Shown: positions 18,571 to 28,539 of the stretch, one piece after another
Layout: each line of letters begins with the position of its first letter
How positions within the stretch are numbered: the first letter of the stretch is position 1
Assembly: GCA_964596645.1 (NCBI GenBank)
Contig: CAZQVB010000029.1
Location: 1-56,136 of the forward strand
Origin: CAVQEK01 sp964596645
Lineage (GTDB): Bacteria; Bacteroidota; Bacteroidia; Cytophagales; Cyclobacteriaceae
Direction: 5' to 3'
DNA length: 56,136 nucleotides
Translations under genes and position numbers: made by a program
Notes under the pieces: model-generated
Seen by the model: only the letters and a program-made list of their open reading frames with translations
Databases searched by the model: none
What the model was told of the DNA's origin: nothing

Positions 18571-18819
18571 GACTTCAGCTACCGACCATGGGGTCCCTCA
18601 GACTCCCTGCTCGACAGTCGCAACTACATACACTATGGTAAAATTGGTGCACTGGGCCTCACTACAAACGTGCTCGACGGCAGAGTGGGTTACTTTCGCG
18701 ATTTTGCCTGGCCTGAAGCCGGCAGCTATCCCGTCACCGTAGTGCTGACCAATCATGGTGTAGACGGCCCTCAATTCGAGCAGCGCCTGTTTGAGTTTAC
18801 CGTAGATGTGGTGGAATAA
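18571..18819 (+). pseudogene. 3' fragment of an unidentified secreted-type protein
   Basis: Starting right where the sigma factor loses its family resemblance, a frame without a start codon reads DFSYRPWGPSDSLLD, then NYIHYGKIGALGLT, VGYFRDFAWPEAGSYPVTVV and ends with LFEFTVDVVE. The alternating hydrophobic pattern and the AGSYPVTVVL phrase look like the last beta-sandwich domain (PKD/Ig-like) of a secreted protein. I do not recognise the family. It is open only from 18541, so its 5' part is lost. Together with the cut sigma factor it marks a junction at about 18565-18571. Confidence 0.5.
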
Positions 18820-18837
18820 ATTTATCAGTGATATAAG

Positions 18838-18859
18838 GGGATGGCACATGTGCCATCCC
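18838..18859. promoter_or_regulatory. perfect 22-bp palindrome (weak terminator or operator)
   Basis: GGGATGGCACA is followed directly by its exact reverse complement. It stands 18 nt after the fragment's stop at 18819 and 131 nt before the GH88/105-like gene. A TATTTAT follows, so it could act as a weak terminator for the rightward fragment or as a symmetric protein-binding site. Confidence 0.4.
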
Positions 18860-18990
18860 TATTTATGGCACGCCACATTGTGCAGGCATGCCCCCATCGC
18901 CGGTACGCGTGCTTGGTAAAAGCTATATCTTCACTTTGTTATCACAGATATAGACCCTATCGTTCCATTTCCCACATATATATCTCATCC

Positions 18991-20853
18991 ATGACGAAAT
19001 TTACAATAACAAGCCTGCTTAGCTTGCTGCTATGGGCACCTGTACTCATGTTTGCCCAGTCGGAAAGGCCGGCGCTCAACCTCAGCATATCAGAAAGTAC
19101 TCTTCATGTACAGCTCAGTCTGCCCAAAGACGTGAAACAGGTAGAACTGCAACTGGAAAGCAGCCGCAACCAGCCCATCACTCGCTTCTCCACCATTTCA
19201 CCTTACGATCCTGATTCGATCAGCCGGAGGGCAAAATACAACCGCACCGATCACGACATCTGGTTCCCTGTGTTGGATGTGGTACTGGAAAAGGGCATGG
19301 AAGGTGTTTGTATCTTCAAAGGGCATCCGGAAGGCACCTACACATTTGGCGGGCCGTACTACAACGATGAGAAACCCATTGAAAAACAGATCATTCTCCC
19401 CAATAGCAGGCTCGAGCCTTGGGAAAACTCACTGCAGGTGAGCAGCAAAGCCATCGAAATAGAGCAGTGCTATCTTCGCAAAACTTACCCCGTATTGCTC
19501 AGTGAATTTCGCCAGGATATCCAGCTGCTTACGAAGGATTGGAGCGGCACTGTGCGGGTGTTTGCCAACACTGAAAATGGCGCAATAAAGCTCGCTGAAA
19601 GACGCATTGAAGCACCACAGGAGGAATGGAACAATACGACCCTGGCCAAAATGAAAGGCAGCTCAATGAACGAAACGCGCCTGCTGGAAGCGCTCAAGGC
19701 CAATATCGATGACGGCCTGCGCCGCCAAAACCTCGATCCCGACAGCCCAACCTACGGCTCCTTCCATACTTTTTATGATCTTGAGGCTCGTTTGCACCGC
19801 ACCTCCTACTGGCTGTGGGGCGGTTCGCCACTGGTGAAAATGACCCTCGATGCTTTGCACATTCCTGAAATAATCCAGGCATTTGACAGTGCTGCACTGG
19901 TGGCGAAGATGGAAAAGGTAGGCCAGCTTTACATAAAATATCAGGTAAGGGAAAAGGGCCATCCATCGCGCGGCTCTTACCTGGTGATCTGGAACCGCAA
20001 CCCCTCCGGATACCTGAAATGGGTAGGCACATCCGACTCCGGCATTATGCACAAGTGGGCCATGATGCCGCTCTACAAGGCAACAGGGAAAAAGGAGTAC
20101 CTGGAGTCCACCGTTTTCTGGTGCGAGCAAAAGGGCGAATTGCTGAAAGACCACGAGATACTTCCCCATAATTTCCTGTACGATGAAGGAAAATTCAATG
20201 ATGGCATACTCGACGAAACGGGCTGGGACCCGGAAGGCCACGCGGCGCTGTATGAAGTGACCAAAAGCGAAAAACACAAGCAGATCGCCAAAGAGTATAT
20301 GGATAAGCACATGGCCAAATTTCAGAACGAAGACGGCCTGTGGAACCGCAACTACTCCTTGTCGCAAAAGACGGCCAACCCTCCGGCACGTATGACCCGC
20401 GGCACGGGCTGGGCCATGGAAGGCCTGCTGGCCATGAATGAGATGTTTCCCAATACAGAATATCTGGACTATGCCGTAAAGATGGGCGATCAGGTGATGG
20501 AACATCAAAATGACGACGGCTCCTGGAATTTTGTCTTTGATGCGCCCGAAGATTCACCCCTGGCCATTCCCAGCGATAAGGCCACGCCATTGTGGAGTTT
20601 GTTGTTTTACCGCTTGCACACCGCGACAGGCAACAAGAAATATCTGGAAACAGCCCAAAAAGCCCTGGGCTGGTGTCTCGAAAACCAGTACACCGGCCCC
20701 GACCCGGAGGCCATCGGCGGGCTGGCCGGCCGCACCAACGCCTCCATGGTGGGCTATCGCTACTACTATGACGCCACCTGCGCGTATGCCACCGGCTTTT
20801 TCGGCCTGGCCATATTGGAGGAGTTGAAGCTGACAAAGACAAAAAAGCTTTGA
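18991..20853 (+). CDS. GH88/GH105-like glycuronyl hydrolase, secreted
   Basis: About 620 aa from the ATG at 18991, chosen because it gives an SPI signal (FTITSLLSLLLWAPVLMFAQ); the frame is open for 50 codons further up without a sensible signal. Residues 25-200 are an unassigned beta-rich domain. From about 230 the (alpha/alpha)6 barrel has YWLWGGSPLVKMTLDAL, DETGWDPEGHAALYEV, MTRGTGWAMEGLLAMNEM and RYYYDATCAYATGFFG, the layout of unsaturated glucuronyl/galacturonyl hydrolases. Those enzymes remove the 4,5-unsaturated uronate left by polysaccharide lyases. The exact family and the substrate are uncertain, and the N-terminal addition is unusual for GH88/105. First gene of the glycan cluster. 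Confidence 0.75.
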   Translation: MTKFTITSLLSLLLWAPVLMFAQSERPALNLSISESTLHVQLSLPKDVKQVELQLESSRNQPITRFSTISPYDPDSISRRAKYNRTDHDIWFPVLDVVLEKGMEGVCIFKGHPEGTYTFGGPYYNDEKPIEKQIILPNSRLEPWENSLQVSSKAIEIEQCYLRKTYPVLLSEFRQDIQLLTKDWSGTVRVFANTENGAIKLAERRIEAPQEEWNNTTLAKMKGSSMNETRLLEALKANIDDGLRRQNLDPDSPTYGSFHTFYDLEARLHRTSYWLWGGSPLVKMTLDALHIPEIIQAFDSAALVAKMEKVGQLYIKYQVREKGHPSRGSYLVIWNRNPSGYLKWVGTSDSGIMHKWAMMPLYKATGKKEYLESTVFWCEQKGELLKDHEILPHNFLYDEGKFNDGILDETGWDPEGHAALYEVTKSEKHKQIAKEYMDKHMAKFQNEDGLWNRNYSLSQKTANPPARMTRGTGWAMEGLLAMNEMFPNTEYLDYAVKMGDQVMEHQNDDGSWNFVFDAPEDSPLAIPSDKATPLWSLLFYRLHTATGNKKYLETAQKALGWCLENQYTGPDPEAIGGLAGRTNASMVGYRYYYDATCAYATGFFGLAILEELKLTKTKKL

Positions 20854-21155
20854 AACTACGCCCCCTTCTTCCTGGCCATGTTGGCTGATAGAAGAAGGGA
20901 AATTAACCAACGAGCTAAGACAGTAAAAAGCCTTTCACTTATGCTCCAATATGAATAGTTGCAGGAATAGAAGTGGGCATTGTGTATCCAAGAGATGTAA
21001 TAGAGACTGAATTGTTGAGAATGGAAAAAAATGATGAATGGAATCACTAGCGAAAAAAATGGCGTGAAAGATGGCAAACTTATCAGTGAAGTATATAAGG
21101 TGCCGGGTGGGAAGGGAATGGCTATAAGTAACAACGGATAATTATTAAAGCAGAA
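20854..21155. other. AT-rich intergenic region with no gene seen
   Basis: Between the GH88/105-like gene and the beta-helix lipoprotein gene I find only short frames on either strand, none with coding character. A short inverted pairing (CCCCCTTCTTC near 20868 with GAAGAAGGG near 20893) lies just after the first stop and could end transcription, though no T-run follows. The remainder probably carries the next gene's promoter. Confidence 0.4.
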
Positions 21156-23247
21156 ATGAATATGAAGCATTGTGCACACGTTTTTTTGTTCCTTTTGTTG
21201 GCATGTGGCCCGCAGCACAAACCTGCTGTTGAGGAGTCCAACGCTCCCTTCCCCTACCCTAAAGCCCGCGCCATCATTGACCTTACGAAGCCGCCCTACA
21301 ACCTGGACAATACCGGGCAACGTGATTGCAGCGATGCCTTTATCCGCGCTTTCAATGATGTGGCCGGCAGCATTCTGAAGCGCTATCAGGCGACCGACAG
21401 TATTCTTGCCGCTTCCGATACCGCGCTGGGCTTTGAGTCAAAATCGTCCAGGGGCGCGGTATTTCCACATCAAAACTGGCCTGGCAGCATATTGTACCTG
21501 CCCAACGGCACGTACAAAGTTTCAAAGACCATTGGCTACACCATCGCTAACCTGCAAAACACCCAGGGGTCGGAGATGAACCGCCAGCTGCGCCTGGTGG
21601 GTGAATCAATGGAAGGCACCATCATCCGCCTTACCGACCACGCACCGGGCTTTTCAGAGGCCGAGCCCAGGGCAGTGCTCAGCTTTATGAAAAAACCGGA
21701 AACCGCCATGCCTTCCATGGTGGGGGATTATCCACTGAAAGGAATCCACGGCATCAGGGGCGCCCACTCCAATGTGGCCATGTCCAACTACTGCGAAAAC
21801 CTCACGATAGACATAGGCGCGGGCAACCCGGGCGCCGTTGGGCTGTTGTTCCACTCCAGCAACACCGGCGCCATACGCAACCTGCGCATTCGCAGCAGTG
21901 ACCCGGAAAAAACAGGCGCCGTAGGCCTGGCCATCACGATGGGCAAACCCATGGGCAACTATACCAAAAACGTGACCATTGAAGGCTTCGACTATGGCGT
22001 GCTGGTACACGACCACATGCTGTATTCCGTATTTGAGCACATACAGCTCCAGGGTCAGCGCAAGGCTGGTATTAAGGTGAAAGATCACCCGGTGAGCATA
22101 CGCAAACTGGCCAGCAACAATGAGGTGCCGGCCATTCACCTGTGGGGCAGTAAAGGATACGTGGCGCTGACCGACAGCGACCTGTCTGGCGGCAACAGTG
22201 CTGAAGCGGCTGTGCAGCACGATGCGGGCTTTTTGTATCTGGAAAATGTAGACGTGAACGGCTACCGGAAGCCGGTGTCGGGTGCTGATGTGTCTGGAAA
22301 CATCACACAATTTGTATCGCATCCTTTGGAGGCTTGCGATGGCTGCCGCCCGCTGCAACTGCCGGTGGAAGAGACGCCCTATCGCTCGTGGCAGACCGAC
22401 ACTGGCGCCGTAGCCTACGTAGATGATTATGGCGCGCTGGGCGATGGCCGGCACGACGACACAGAGGCCATTCAAAAAGCCATGCAATCGGGCAGTAGTA
22501 CCATTATTTTTCAGCCGGGTCAGTATCTCCTGAACGGCACCATAGAAATACCCGCCAGCGTGCAACGGGTCAATTTCATGTTTTGCGACCTGAAAGCCGG
22601 CACAAGCCTGGCAGATAATAAACCTAATTTTCGTGTGACGGGCCAGAGCGACATGCCGCTGATCATCGAGGATATTTTCGCCTGGGAAGAGTATTTCGGC
22701 GATTTCTATTTTATGGACCACGCATCGAACACTCGTACTTTCTGACCTACACTTTCAAACCGCCCTTGTGTACCGCAATAGCGTAAGTGGTGGCAACGTG
22801 TTTATCGAAAATGTGTGCAGTACGGTAGCGATTGCTGGATTGGCCAAGCCCTGCTTCATCTTCAGAGACCAGAAAGTTTGGGCGCGCCAGTTCAACCCCG
22901 AAAGGGCCGACCCTGAAGTAGTCAATGACGGCTCAGACCTCTGGGTGCTGGGCTTTAAAACAGAGATGGGCGGCGTGAGCTATGTCACCAAAAATGGCGG
23001 CCGTACAGAAGTGATCGGCGGGGTGGTCAACAACTATGGGCACACCATACCGGCAGGCCAGCCCGTGCTCAGGACGGACGCCACAAGCAAAATCTCCTTC
23101 ACTGCGGTCACCAACGGGCGGTCGGATATGGATCATTATTTTGAGCAATTTTCCGAGGAAGGCGGCAAGCAGGTATTGCCCTGGAAAGCCTTACCGCGCC
23201 GGTATGATGACCAAAGTGTCATTACTTTTTATTCAAACCAGTATTGA
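21156..23247 (+). CDS. pectate-lyase-superfamily beta-helix protein, lipoprotein (one frameshift)
   Basis: A lipoprotein signal (VFLFLLLAC) leads a right-handed beta-helix protein. Residues 100-390 hold repeated rungs such as YCENLTIDIGAGNPGAVGL and AIRNLRIRSSD. YVDDYGALGDGRHDDTEAIQ (about residue 424) is the classic start of a pectate-lyase-3/GH55-type coil. The first frame stops at 22743 after NTRTF; from about 22726 another frame reads RTLVLSDLHFQTALVYRNSV and continues to QSVITFYSNQY at 23247. This is one gene of about 697 aa with an indel near 22725-22728 (loss of a CG from TCGCGA would explain it). It probably cleaves or binds a uronate polymer; no lyase residues can be named. Confidence 0.72.
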
Positions 23248-23271
23248 AAGGTCTTATGTTTCCAAAGATTA

Positions 23272-23375
23272 AACCGCAAAGATCGCAAGGAATGCGCAAA
23301 GGTCTCTAAGATAATAAAAGTCTAATGCTCAAGGCTTTGTGTCCTTTGTGATTTTTCCTTGTGTACGTTGCGGTT
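23272..23375. repeat. imperfect inverted repeat, about 100 bp
   Basis: The left arm (23272-23303, AACCGCAAAGATCGCAAGG and on) pairs imperfectly with the right arm (23335-23375, ending in CCTTGTGTACGTTGCGGTT). The core theme AACCGCAAAG / CTTTGCGGTT is a common dispersed intergenic palindrome in many bacteria. It lies 25 nt after the beta-helix gene and could act as an mRNA 3' end. The rest of the 254-nt gap shows nothing else. Confidence 0.65.
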
Positions 23376-23501
23376 ATAATTAATTTCCTGTAAAACAATT
23401 ATTTACTATAGCTGAATTGTAACCCTTATATGATTGTTGGCTCAGCAGAGATCGATGTTGATGTACTAATCTACTTGAGTTGCACCAGTGGCAAGCAGTG
23501 A

Positions 23502-24965
23502 ATGTTAAAAAATAAGTCTATGGAAATAATGCGTTTAGTAATGCCCAAAACAATAGTCCGTGCTGCGGTATGCGCACTTTTTGTTGGAATAAGCTGTACA
23601 AGTCTGGCACAAAAGCCCCGTGTGGTTGTGCTTACCGACATCAGCTACGATGAACCCGACGACGCCGAATCGCTCGTTAGGTTCTTGCTGTATGCCAATG
23701 AGTTTGACGTGGAGGGGCTCATTGCCACAACGTCTATTTGGCGGTGGAAGGCCAACGACCCCATTCGCGCCGGTATAATAAGCGATGCGATACGGGCCTA
23801 TGGTGAGGTGCATCAAAACCTGATAAAACATGCTGACGGCTACCCCTCTGCGGAGCACCTCATGAGTATGATCAAAGAAGGTCGTTTTGGTGAGGGCATG
23901 GACGTGGTGGGCAGTGGACAGAGCACTGAAGCCTCGCGGCACATCATATCGGTGGTGGATAGGCCCGATGACCGCCCGGTGTGGTTGCTCTTGTGGGGCG
24001 GAGCCATCGACCTGGCCCAGGCGCTGTACGATGTGCAGCAGGAGCGCAGCCCTGAGGAAGTACAGCATTTTGTGGCAAAGCTTCGGGTGTATGAAATAGC
24101 CGGGCAAGACAATACCGGGGCCTGGATAGCCCACCATTTTCCCGATATTTTCTGGATGCGCAGCGTGGTTCAATTTCAGGGCATGTCGCGGCGGGTAGAT
24201 GATGAAAACAAATGGAAGCAAGCCCGCGGTGGCGATGAATCGGTTTTTGAAGCATCATGGATTGCCGAGCACATTCAAAGCCATGGCCCTTTGGGCAAAA
24301 TGTATCTTAGTCCGCACTACAAGCACGAAGGCGATACGCCCGCATTTTTGCATCTTTTGTCTACAGGCCTGGCCGAGCCGGAGCAAATAAGTTATGGCAA
24401 CTGGGGCGGCCGCTTTACGGCAGAAAAACAAATGAACCCGGGGGCTGTACGTCCGGTGAAAGGACAGGAAGCGTATGAACCCTTTTATATGCATACCGAA
24501 GCTGCCGATACCTGGACCTATGACACCACCACCTATCGCGAGAGTGTCTTTGCACCACTTTTTCGTTGGCGTACTGATTTTCAACACGATTTTGCCGCAC
24601 GTATGGACTGGAGCATGACTCCGGACTATGATGCAGCCAACCACAACCCGGAGGCCGTGATGAATGGTGATAAAGGAAAGGATATACTGTACATCAGTGC
24701 CCGCGCGGGCGAAATGGTGGAGCTCAGCGCCAAGGGTTCCGTAGATCCTGATGGGGACAACCTTTCGTACGAATGGTACCAATATGCCGAGGCAGGCACC
24801 TACCCCGGCGTGGTAAAGCTCGAAAGTGATAGCGGGGAAAGCACCGCTTTCCGTGCTCCGGAAGTTGACCAACCTGCTACAGTTCATATGATTCTCAGGG
24901 TTCAGGATGATGGCACGCCATGGCTGGTGGCTTACCGCAGGGCCATCATTACGCTAAGCCCATAA
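23502..24965 (+). CDS. DUF1593-family secreted nucleoside-hydrolase-like protein
   Basis: 487 aa with an SPI signal (AAVCALFVGISCTSLAQ). Residues 38-330 match DUF1593: RVVVLTDISYDEPDDAESL, where the acidic cluster mimics the Ca site of nucleoside hydrolases, then DVEGLIATTSIW, WLLLWGGAIDLAQAL and LRVYEIAGQDNTG. The last 90 residues (SAKGSVDPDGDNLSYEWYQY) are the beta-sandwich tail found with cellulose-binding protein Sde182. The family occurs in polysaccharide loci; its reaction is unknown, and ribosidase-like glycoside cleavage is only a guess. MEIMRLVM at 23520 is an alternative start. It sits between the beta-helix and apiosidase-like genes. Confidence 0.8.
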   Translation: MLKNKSMEIMRLVMPKTIVRAAVCALFVGISCTSLAQKPRVVVLTDISYDEPDDAESLVRFLLYANEFDVEGLIATTSIWRWKANDPIRAGIISDAIRAYGEVHQNLIKHADGYPSAEHLMSMIKEGRFGEGMDVVGSGQSTEASRHIISVVDRPDDRPVWLLLWGGAIDLAQALYDVQQERSPEEVQHFVAKLRVYEIAGQDNTGAWIAHHFPDIFWMRSVVQFQGMSRRVDDENKWKQARGGDESVFEASWIAEHIQSHGPLGKMYLSPHYKHEGDTPAFLHLLSTGLAEPEQISYGNWGGRFTAEKQMNPGAVRPVKGQEAYEPFYMHTEAADTWTYDTTTYRESVFAPLFRWRTDFQHDFAARMDWSMTPDYDAANHNPEAVMNGDKGKDILYISARAGEMVELSAKGSVDPDGDNLSYEWYQYAEAGTYPGVVKLESDSGESTAFRAPEVDQPATVHMILRVQDDGTPWLVAYRRAIITLSP

Positions 24966-25109
24966 TGTACTGCCGGCGGGGTATTTCAGAACAGATAATT
25001 GGAAACCGCCCGGATGTTTTACCCCGCTCGTCGGGCAGATGTTGTGTTTGAAGGAAGTGATCGCTAATTCATGGTGCGCTTGAAATATGAACTTTTAAAA
25101 CAATTTGAA

Positions 25110-26627
25110 ATGATGACCAATCAATGCTTGATAACCCTGAGAAAAGCCGGACTGTTGGTGGCGCTCTCCGCACTGGTGGCCTTTTTCCCGTCCACACATG
25201 CCACTTACGCACAACCCGCGCCACTGCAGGTGCATCAAAACAATCGTCTGCTTGCTACAACTGATGGCAAGCCTGTCTTTCTCATCGGCGATACCGCCTG
25301 GAAGCTGGCCATGGAGGTAAACCGGGAAGATGTACAGCACTACCTGGATGTGAGGCAGTCGCAGCATTTCAACACCATTGGTATAGCAGCCATTTTTGGC
25401 GACGACGTAAAGGGCGATGGCATACAAAATGTATATGGCGACGCACCCTTTGAATATTCCGATGGCAGGCCCGACCCTACAAAGCCCTTAACAACACCCG
25501 GCAACGACCCCAACGACGCCAATGCATATGATTACTGGGATCATCTCGACTTTGTGTTGGACGAAATGGCACAGCGGCAGATGTACCCCGTGCTGGTCAT
25601 CAACTTCAACGGCTGGGTGGTAGGCAGTGGCAATGGCGGCGAGCGTGAGCGTATTCTTTTCGATGAAGAAAAAGCCTATGCCTATGGCCGCTGGATAGGC
25701 GATCGCTATAAAAATAAAAAACACCTGCTGTGGATGATGGGTGGCGACCGGTCGGCTGTTTACGAACCCTACGACTACCGGGATGTTTTCAATGCCATGG
25801 CTGAAGGTGTGGCCGATGGGATAAAGGGAAAAAGCGCGTTTGACGGCAAGGCCGACTATTCCAACATCATGATGAGTTTCCATCCGCAAAAGCGGCATCC
25901 CAACTCTTCTGCCTGGTTTCACCAGCAGCCCTGGCTCAGCTTTAATTCCATTCAGGCCTGCCCGAGCGAGCAGGTGGACTTAGTATCATTTGACTATAGG
26001 CTATACCCGCAAAAACCCACCTGGCTCTTTGAAGGGCGCTATGAAAACTACAGCTTCGATTACAAGGCCTGGCCCATGCGATTTCAGGCCTGGCTGTCGG
26101 TCATGGCCGGAGGCTTCGGCCATGTGTATGGCCATGAAAAAATATGGCATTTTGCCGATGGTTGGAAAAACTGGCTCTACGAACCGGGCATGATGGATAT
26201 GCAGCATCTTTTCCAATTTTTCGATAAACACCTGGGAGACTTTACGATCGCCGATTTAGTGCCCAATCAGCAGTTGCTCAAAAACCTGGAAGTAGGCGAT
26301 GTCTCTGACCATTGCTGGAGCGGCAGTACCCGGCTGGCGGCCAATTCCACAAGAATACAGGCGATGACCAGTCTAAATGATAAGCTAGCCGTGGTGTATG
26401 CTTCCGATGGCAGCGATGTGGAAATCAACCGAGGTAGTTTGAAGGGGGAGTTCCAAGGCGCATATTGGTATAATCCTCAAAATGGGATGTGGAATGTTCC
26501 TAAAGAAGCCAGGGATCAGTATGAAAAGCTTCCATTTGCCACACAATGGCCGGAAAATTCCACCTTCGATCCGCCCGGCCTACCTGAGGCGGACAACGAC
26601 TGGGTGTTGTTGCTGGAGATGGAGTAA
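25110..26627 (+). CDS. GH140-like (DUF4038) glycoside hydrolase, apiosidase family
   Basis: About 505 aa with an SPI signal (LLVALSALVAFFPSTHATYA). The DUF4038 TIM-barrel begins with GKPVFLIGDTAWKLAMEVNR and continues with FNTIGIAAIFGDD, KHLLWMMGGDRSA and KPTWLFEGRYENYS. The conserved Asp of GGDR and Glu of FEGRYE sit where the catalytic pair of this fold is expected. A putative collagen-binding-like beta domain forms the last 90 residues. The named activity of GH140 is release of apiose from rhamnogalacturonan II, so a pectic target is suggested, but many DUF4038 proteins are untested. The frame is open 13 codons upstream; ATG at 25110 or 25113 best fits the signal. Confidence 0.8.
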   Translation: MMTNQCLITLRKAGLLVALSALVAFFPSTHATYAQPAPLQVHQNNRLLATTDGKPVFLIGDTAWKLAMEVNREDVQHYLDVRQSQHFNTIGIAAIFGDDVKGDGIQNVYGDAPFEYSDGRPDPTKPLTTPGNDPNDANAYDYWDHLDFVLDEMAQRQMYPVLVINFNGWVVGSGNGGERERILFDEEKAYAYGRWIGDRYKNKKHLLWMMGGDRSAVYEPYDYRDVFNAMAEGVADGIKGKSAFDGKADYSNIMMSFHPQKRHPNSSAWFHQQPWLSFNSIQACPSEQVDLVSFDYRLYPQKPTWLFEGRYENYSFDYKAWPMRFQAWLSVMAGGFGHVYGHEKIWHFADGWKNWLYEPGMMDMQHLFQFFDKHLGDFTIADLVPNQQLLKNLEVGDVSDHCWSGSTRLAANSTRIQAMTSLNDKLAVVYASDGSDVEINRGSLKGEFQGAYWYNPQNGMWNVPKEARDQYEKLPFATQWPENSTFDPPGLPEADNDWVLLLEME

Positions 26628-26704
26628 GTGTGGGCGCGGGCGTTTAAGCCATGGTTGCCTTGGCATATGCGCATGAGGAAAAAATCATTTATATCAATAT
26701 CAAT

Positions 26705-27619
26705 ATGAAAAATATATACAGATTCTGCTTTGCCCTTTGGTGCTTCTGCTTGCCGGAAGCCACATTTGCGCAAGCGCAACGCACACCAGATGAAGGTGTG
26801 ATCACCAAAGAAGGAATCCGCTACAGCAGCGCAGACAGTGCCGCGCAAACGCTGATCATTTCCTATCACAAAAACACGGATAAGCTGCGCCCTGCAGTCT
26901 TGCACTTTCACGGCGGAGGCTTTCGCAAGGGCAGCGCCGAAAAAGGCACGGCAGAGTGGCTCGCCAACAATGGCTTTGTAGGCATCAGTGTAAACTACAG
27001 GCTGAGCGGCCAGGCAATCTTCCCGGCGGCGGTGCACGACTGCAAAACTGCGGTGCGCTGGGCCCGTGCCCATGCCGCACAATACGGCATAGACCCGCAG
27101 CGCATTGGTGTATTTGGAGGCTCAGCTGGCGGACATCTGGCTGCGCTCACAGGCATGTCGGCCGGAGATGAATACCTGGAGGGCGATGGGCCTTTCGGCA
27201 ATTTTTCCAGTGCCGTGCAGGTGGTTTCAGAGAACTACGGTCCCACAGATTTTCTTCAAATGAACAGTGCCCCCGGCCATATGGATCACGACGCGCCCGA
27301 CTCCCCGGAATCAGCGTTCATCGGTGGGCCGATTCAGCAACATCCCGATCAGGTAGCCAGGGCAAACCCTATACGATATGTGGATGCCAGTGATCCGCCC
27401 ACACAGATCATTCACGGACTCAAAGACATGTCCGTGCCTTACCACCAATCGGAGCTGCTGTATGATGCCTTGCAAAAAGCTGGTGTTGAGAGCAGGCTGG
27501 TTCCGGTAGAAAATGCCGGCCATGGCTTTAAGCCAGATCCTAAAGAGGAAACCATTAAGCCAACCAAAGACGAAATAAAGGAAATGCACATTGAATGGCT
27601 TTGGAAGCATCTGAAATGA
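26705..27619 (+). CDS. secreted alpha/beta hydrolase (carbohydrate esterase-like)
   Basis: About 304 aa from the ATG at 26705, which gives an SPI signal (IYRFCFALWCFCLPEATFAQ); an upstream start at 26651 would bury it. The alpha/beta-hydrolase core shows the oxyanion motif LHFHGGGFRKG, the nucleophile elbow VFGGSAGGHLAAL, an acid in HGLKDMSVP and the base His in NAGHGFK. This is the Abhydrolase_3/BD-FAE-like group, which includes acetyl and feruloyl esterases that deacylate plant or algal glycans. Substrate not inferable from sequence. It lies 78 nt after the GH140-like gene, in line with the cluster. Confidence 0.85.
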   Translation: MKNIYRFCFALWCFCLPEATFAQAQRTPDEGVITKEGIRYSSADSAAQTLIISYHKNTDKLRPAVLHFHGGGFRKGSAEKGTAEWLANNGFVGISVNYRLSGQAIFPAAVHDCKTAVRWARAHAAQYGIDPQRIGVFGGSAGGHLAALTGMSAGDEYLEGDGPFGNFSSAVQVVSENYGPTDFLQMNSAPGHMDHDAPDSPESAFIGGPIQQHPDQVARANPIRYVDASDPPTQIIHGLKDMSVPYHQSELLYDALQKAGVESRLVPVENAGHGFKPDPKEETIKPTKDEIKEMHIEWLWKHLK

Positions 27620-27762
27620 CCAACAAACGCAGGCACCAGGTCAGGCCTTTGCTATCGAGTTCAGACGAAAGCCGGACCGAACTTGCAACCAGGCTGTTTT
27701 CCAAAGACTTATATCAAAACCATCTACAAGAATTTTATCAAACCTTAACCCCCTACTTTTCC

Positions 27763-28474
27763 ATGACACATTTCATTTTCTCAAAGCGTGCGGCCTTGTT
27801 CATAATGGCCGTTTTTTTACTATCCGCATCTGCACAAAGTCAGGTATTATTTGATATTGACCTCACCCGCGGGCCGGCCTCGGTCGATCAACCACGGGTG
27901 ACGACGCTGGGCGGTGAATGGGACGAGGGCTGGCGGGTGACCGAACACAAGCAGCGCATCATACTGGACGCCGGCAAAACGCTTGAGAACGGCTTGCTGG
28001 AAGTGTGGTTTACGATGAATAAAATTCCCATCAATGCCGACAGCACACCCGCCCAATGGCTATCGATGCATGAAAAAGACGGCGACCTGGGGCCGGAATA
28101 CGCGCAGCTGCGATCGGGCAAGGTCAGCTACGGATTTGCCAAAATAAGGGCAAAGAGCAATGAAGAGGGCTACACCGTAAAGCATAAAAAGATAAACAAC
28201 AAACGCTGCGAGCTGAAAGGCGGCGAACTCACCGACTGGTCCACCGACGACCAGACCCTGATGCACGCCATCATACGCTGGCAAGATGGCGTAGTATCGT
28301 TCACCACCCCCGACGGCACGGAGCATGCCTGCACCGAATACTGGCAGTACGAGCCCCCCCTACATCATCAATTCCCTGCGCTACGCCTACCTCGGCAGCG
28401 ATGAAAGCGAAAATGGGGCAGGCATGATCGGCATTCGGTTTAAGCGCGTGCGGCTTTCAGAATTGAATGAATGA
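27763..28474 (+). CDS. concanavalin-like secreted protein, frameshifted near its end
   Basis: The ATG at 27763 opens an SPI signal (RAALFIMAVFLLSASAQSQ). The mature part alternates beta strands: FDIDLTRGPAS, GGEWDEGWRVTEHKQRIIL, LLEVWFTMNKIP, TLMHAIIRWQDGVVSFTTP, consistent with a jelly-roll lectin/glucanase fold. No catalytic residues can be assigned. The frame ends as nonsense at 28404, but dropping one base from the C7 run at 28354-28360 gives YEPPYIINSLRYAYLGSDE and then AGMIGIRFKRVRLSELNE with a stop at 28472-28474. That tail is coherent, so I take the gene as 236 aa with one indel. Probably a binding or minor lyase/hydrolase component of the cluster. Confidence 0.6.
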
Positions 28475-28539
28475 TGGGTAAGTAAACACTACATGAATTG
28501 CTTAAAACTCATTCCGACAATACCTTATTCAACATCCGT

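Noticed and set aside
18841..18990. N-terminal extension of the GH88/105-like protein
   Set aside because: The extra 50 residues are basic and His/Tyr-rich and would block the signal peptide that begins at 18991.
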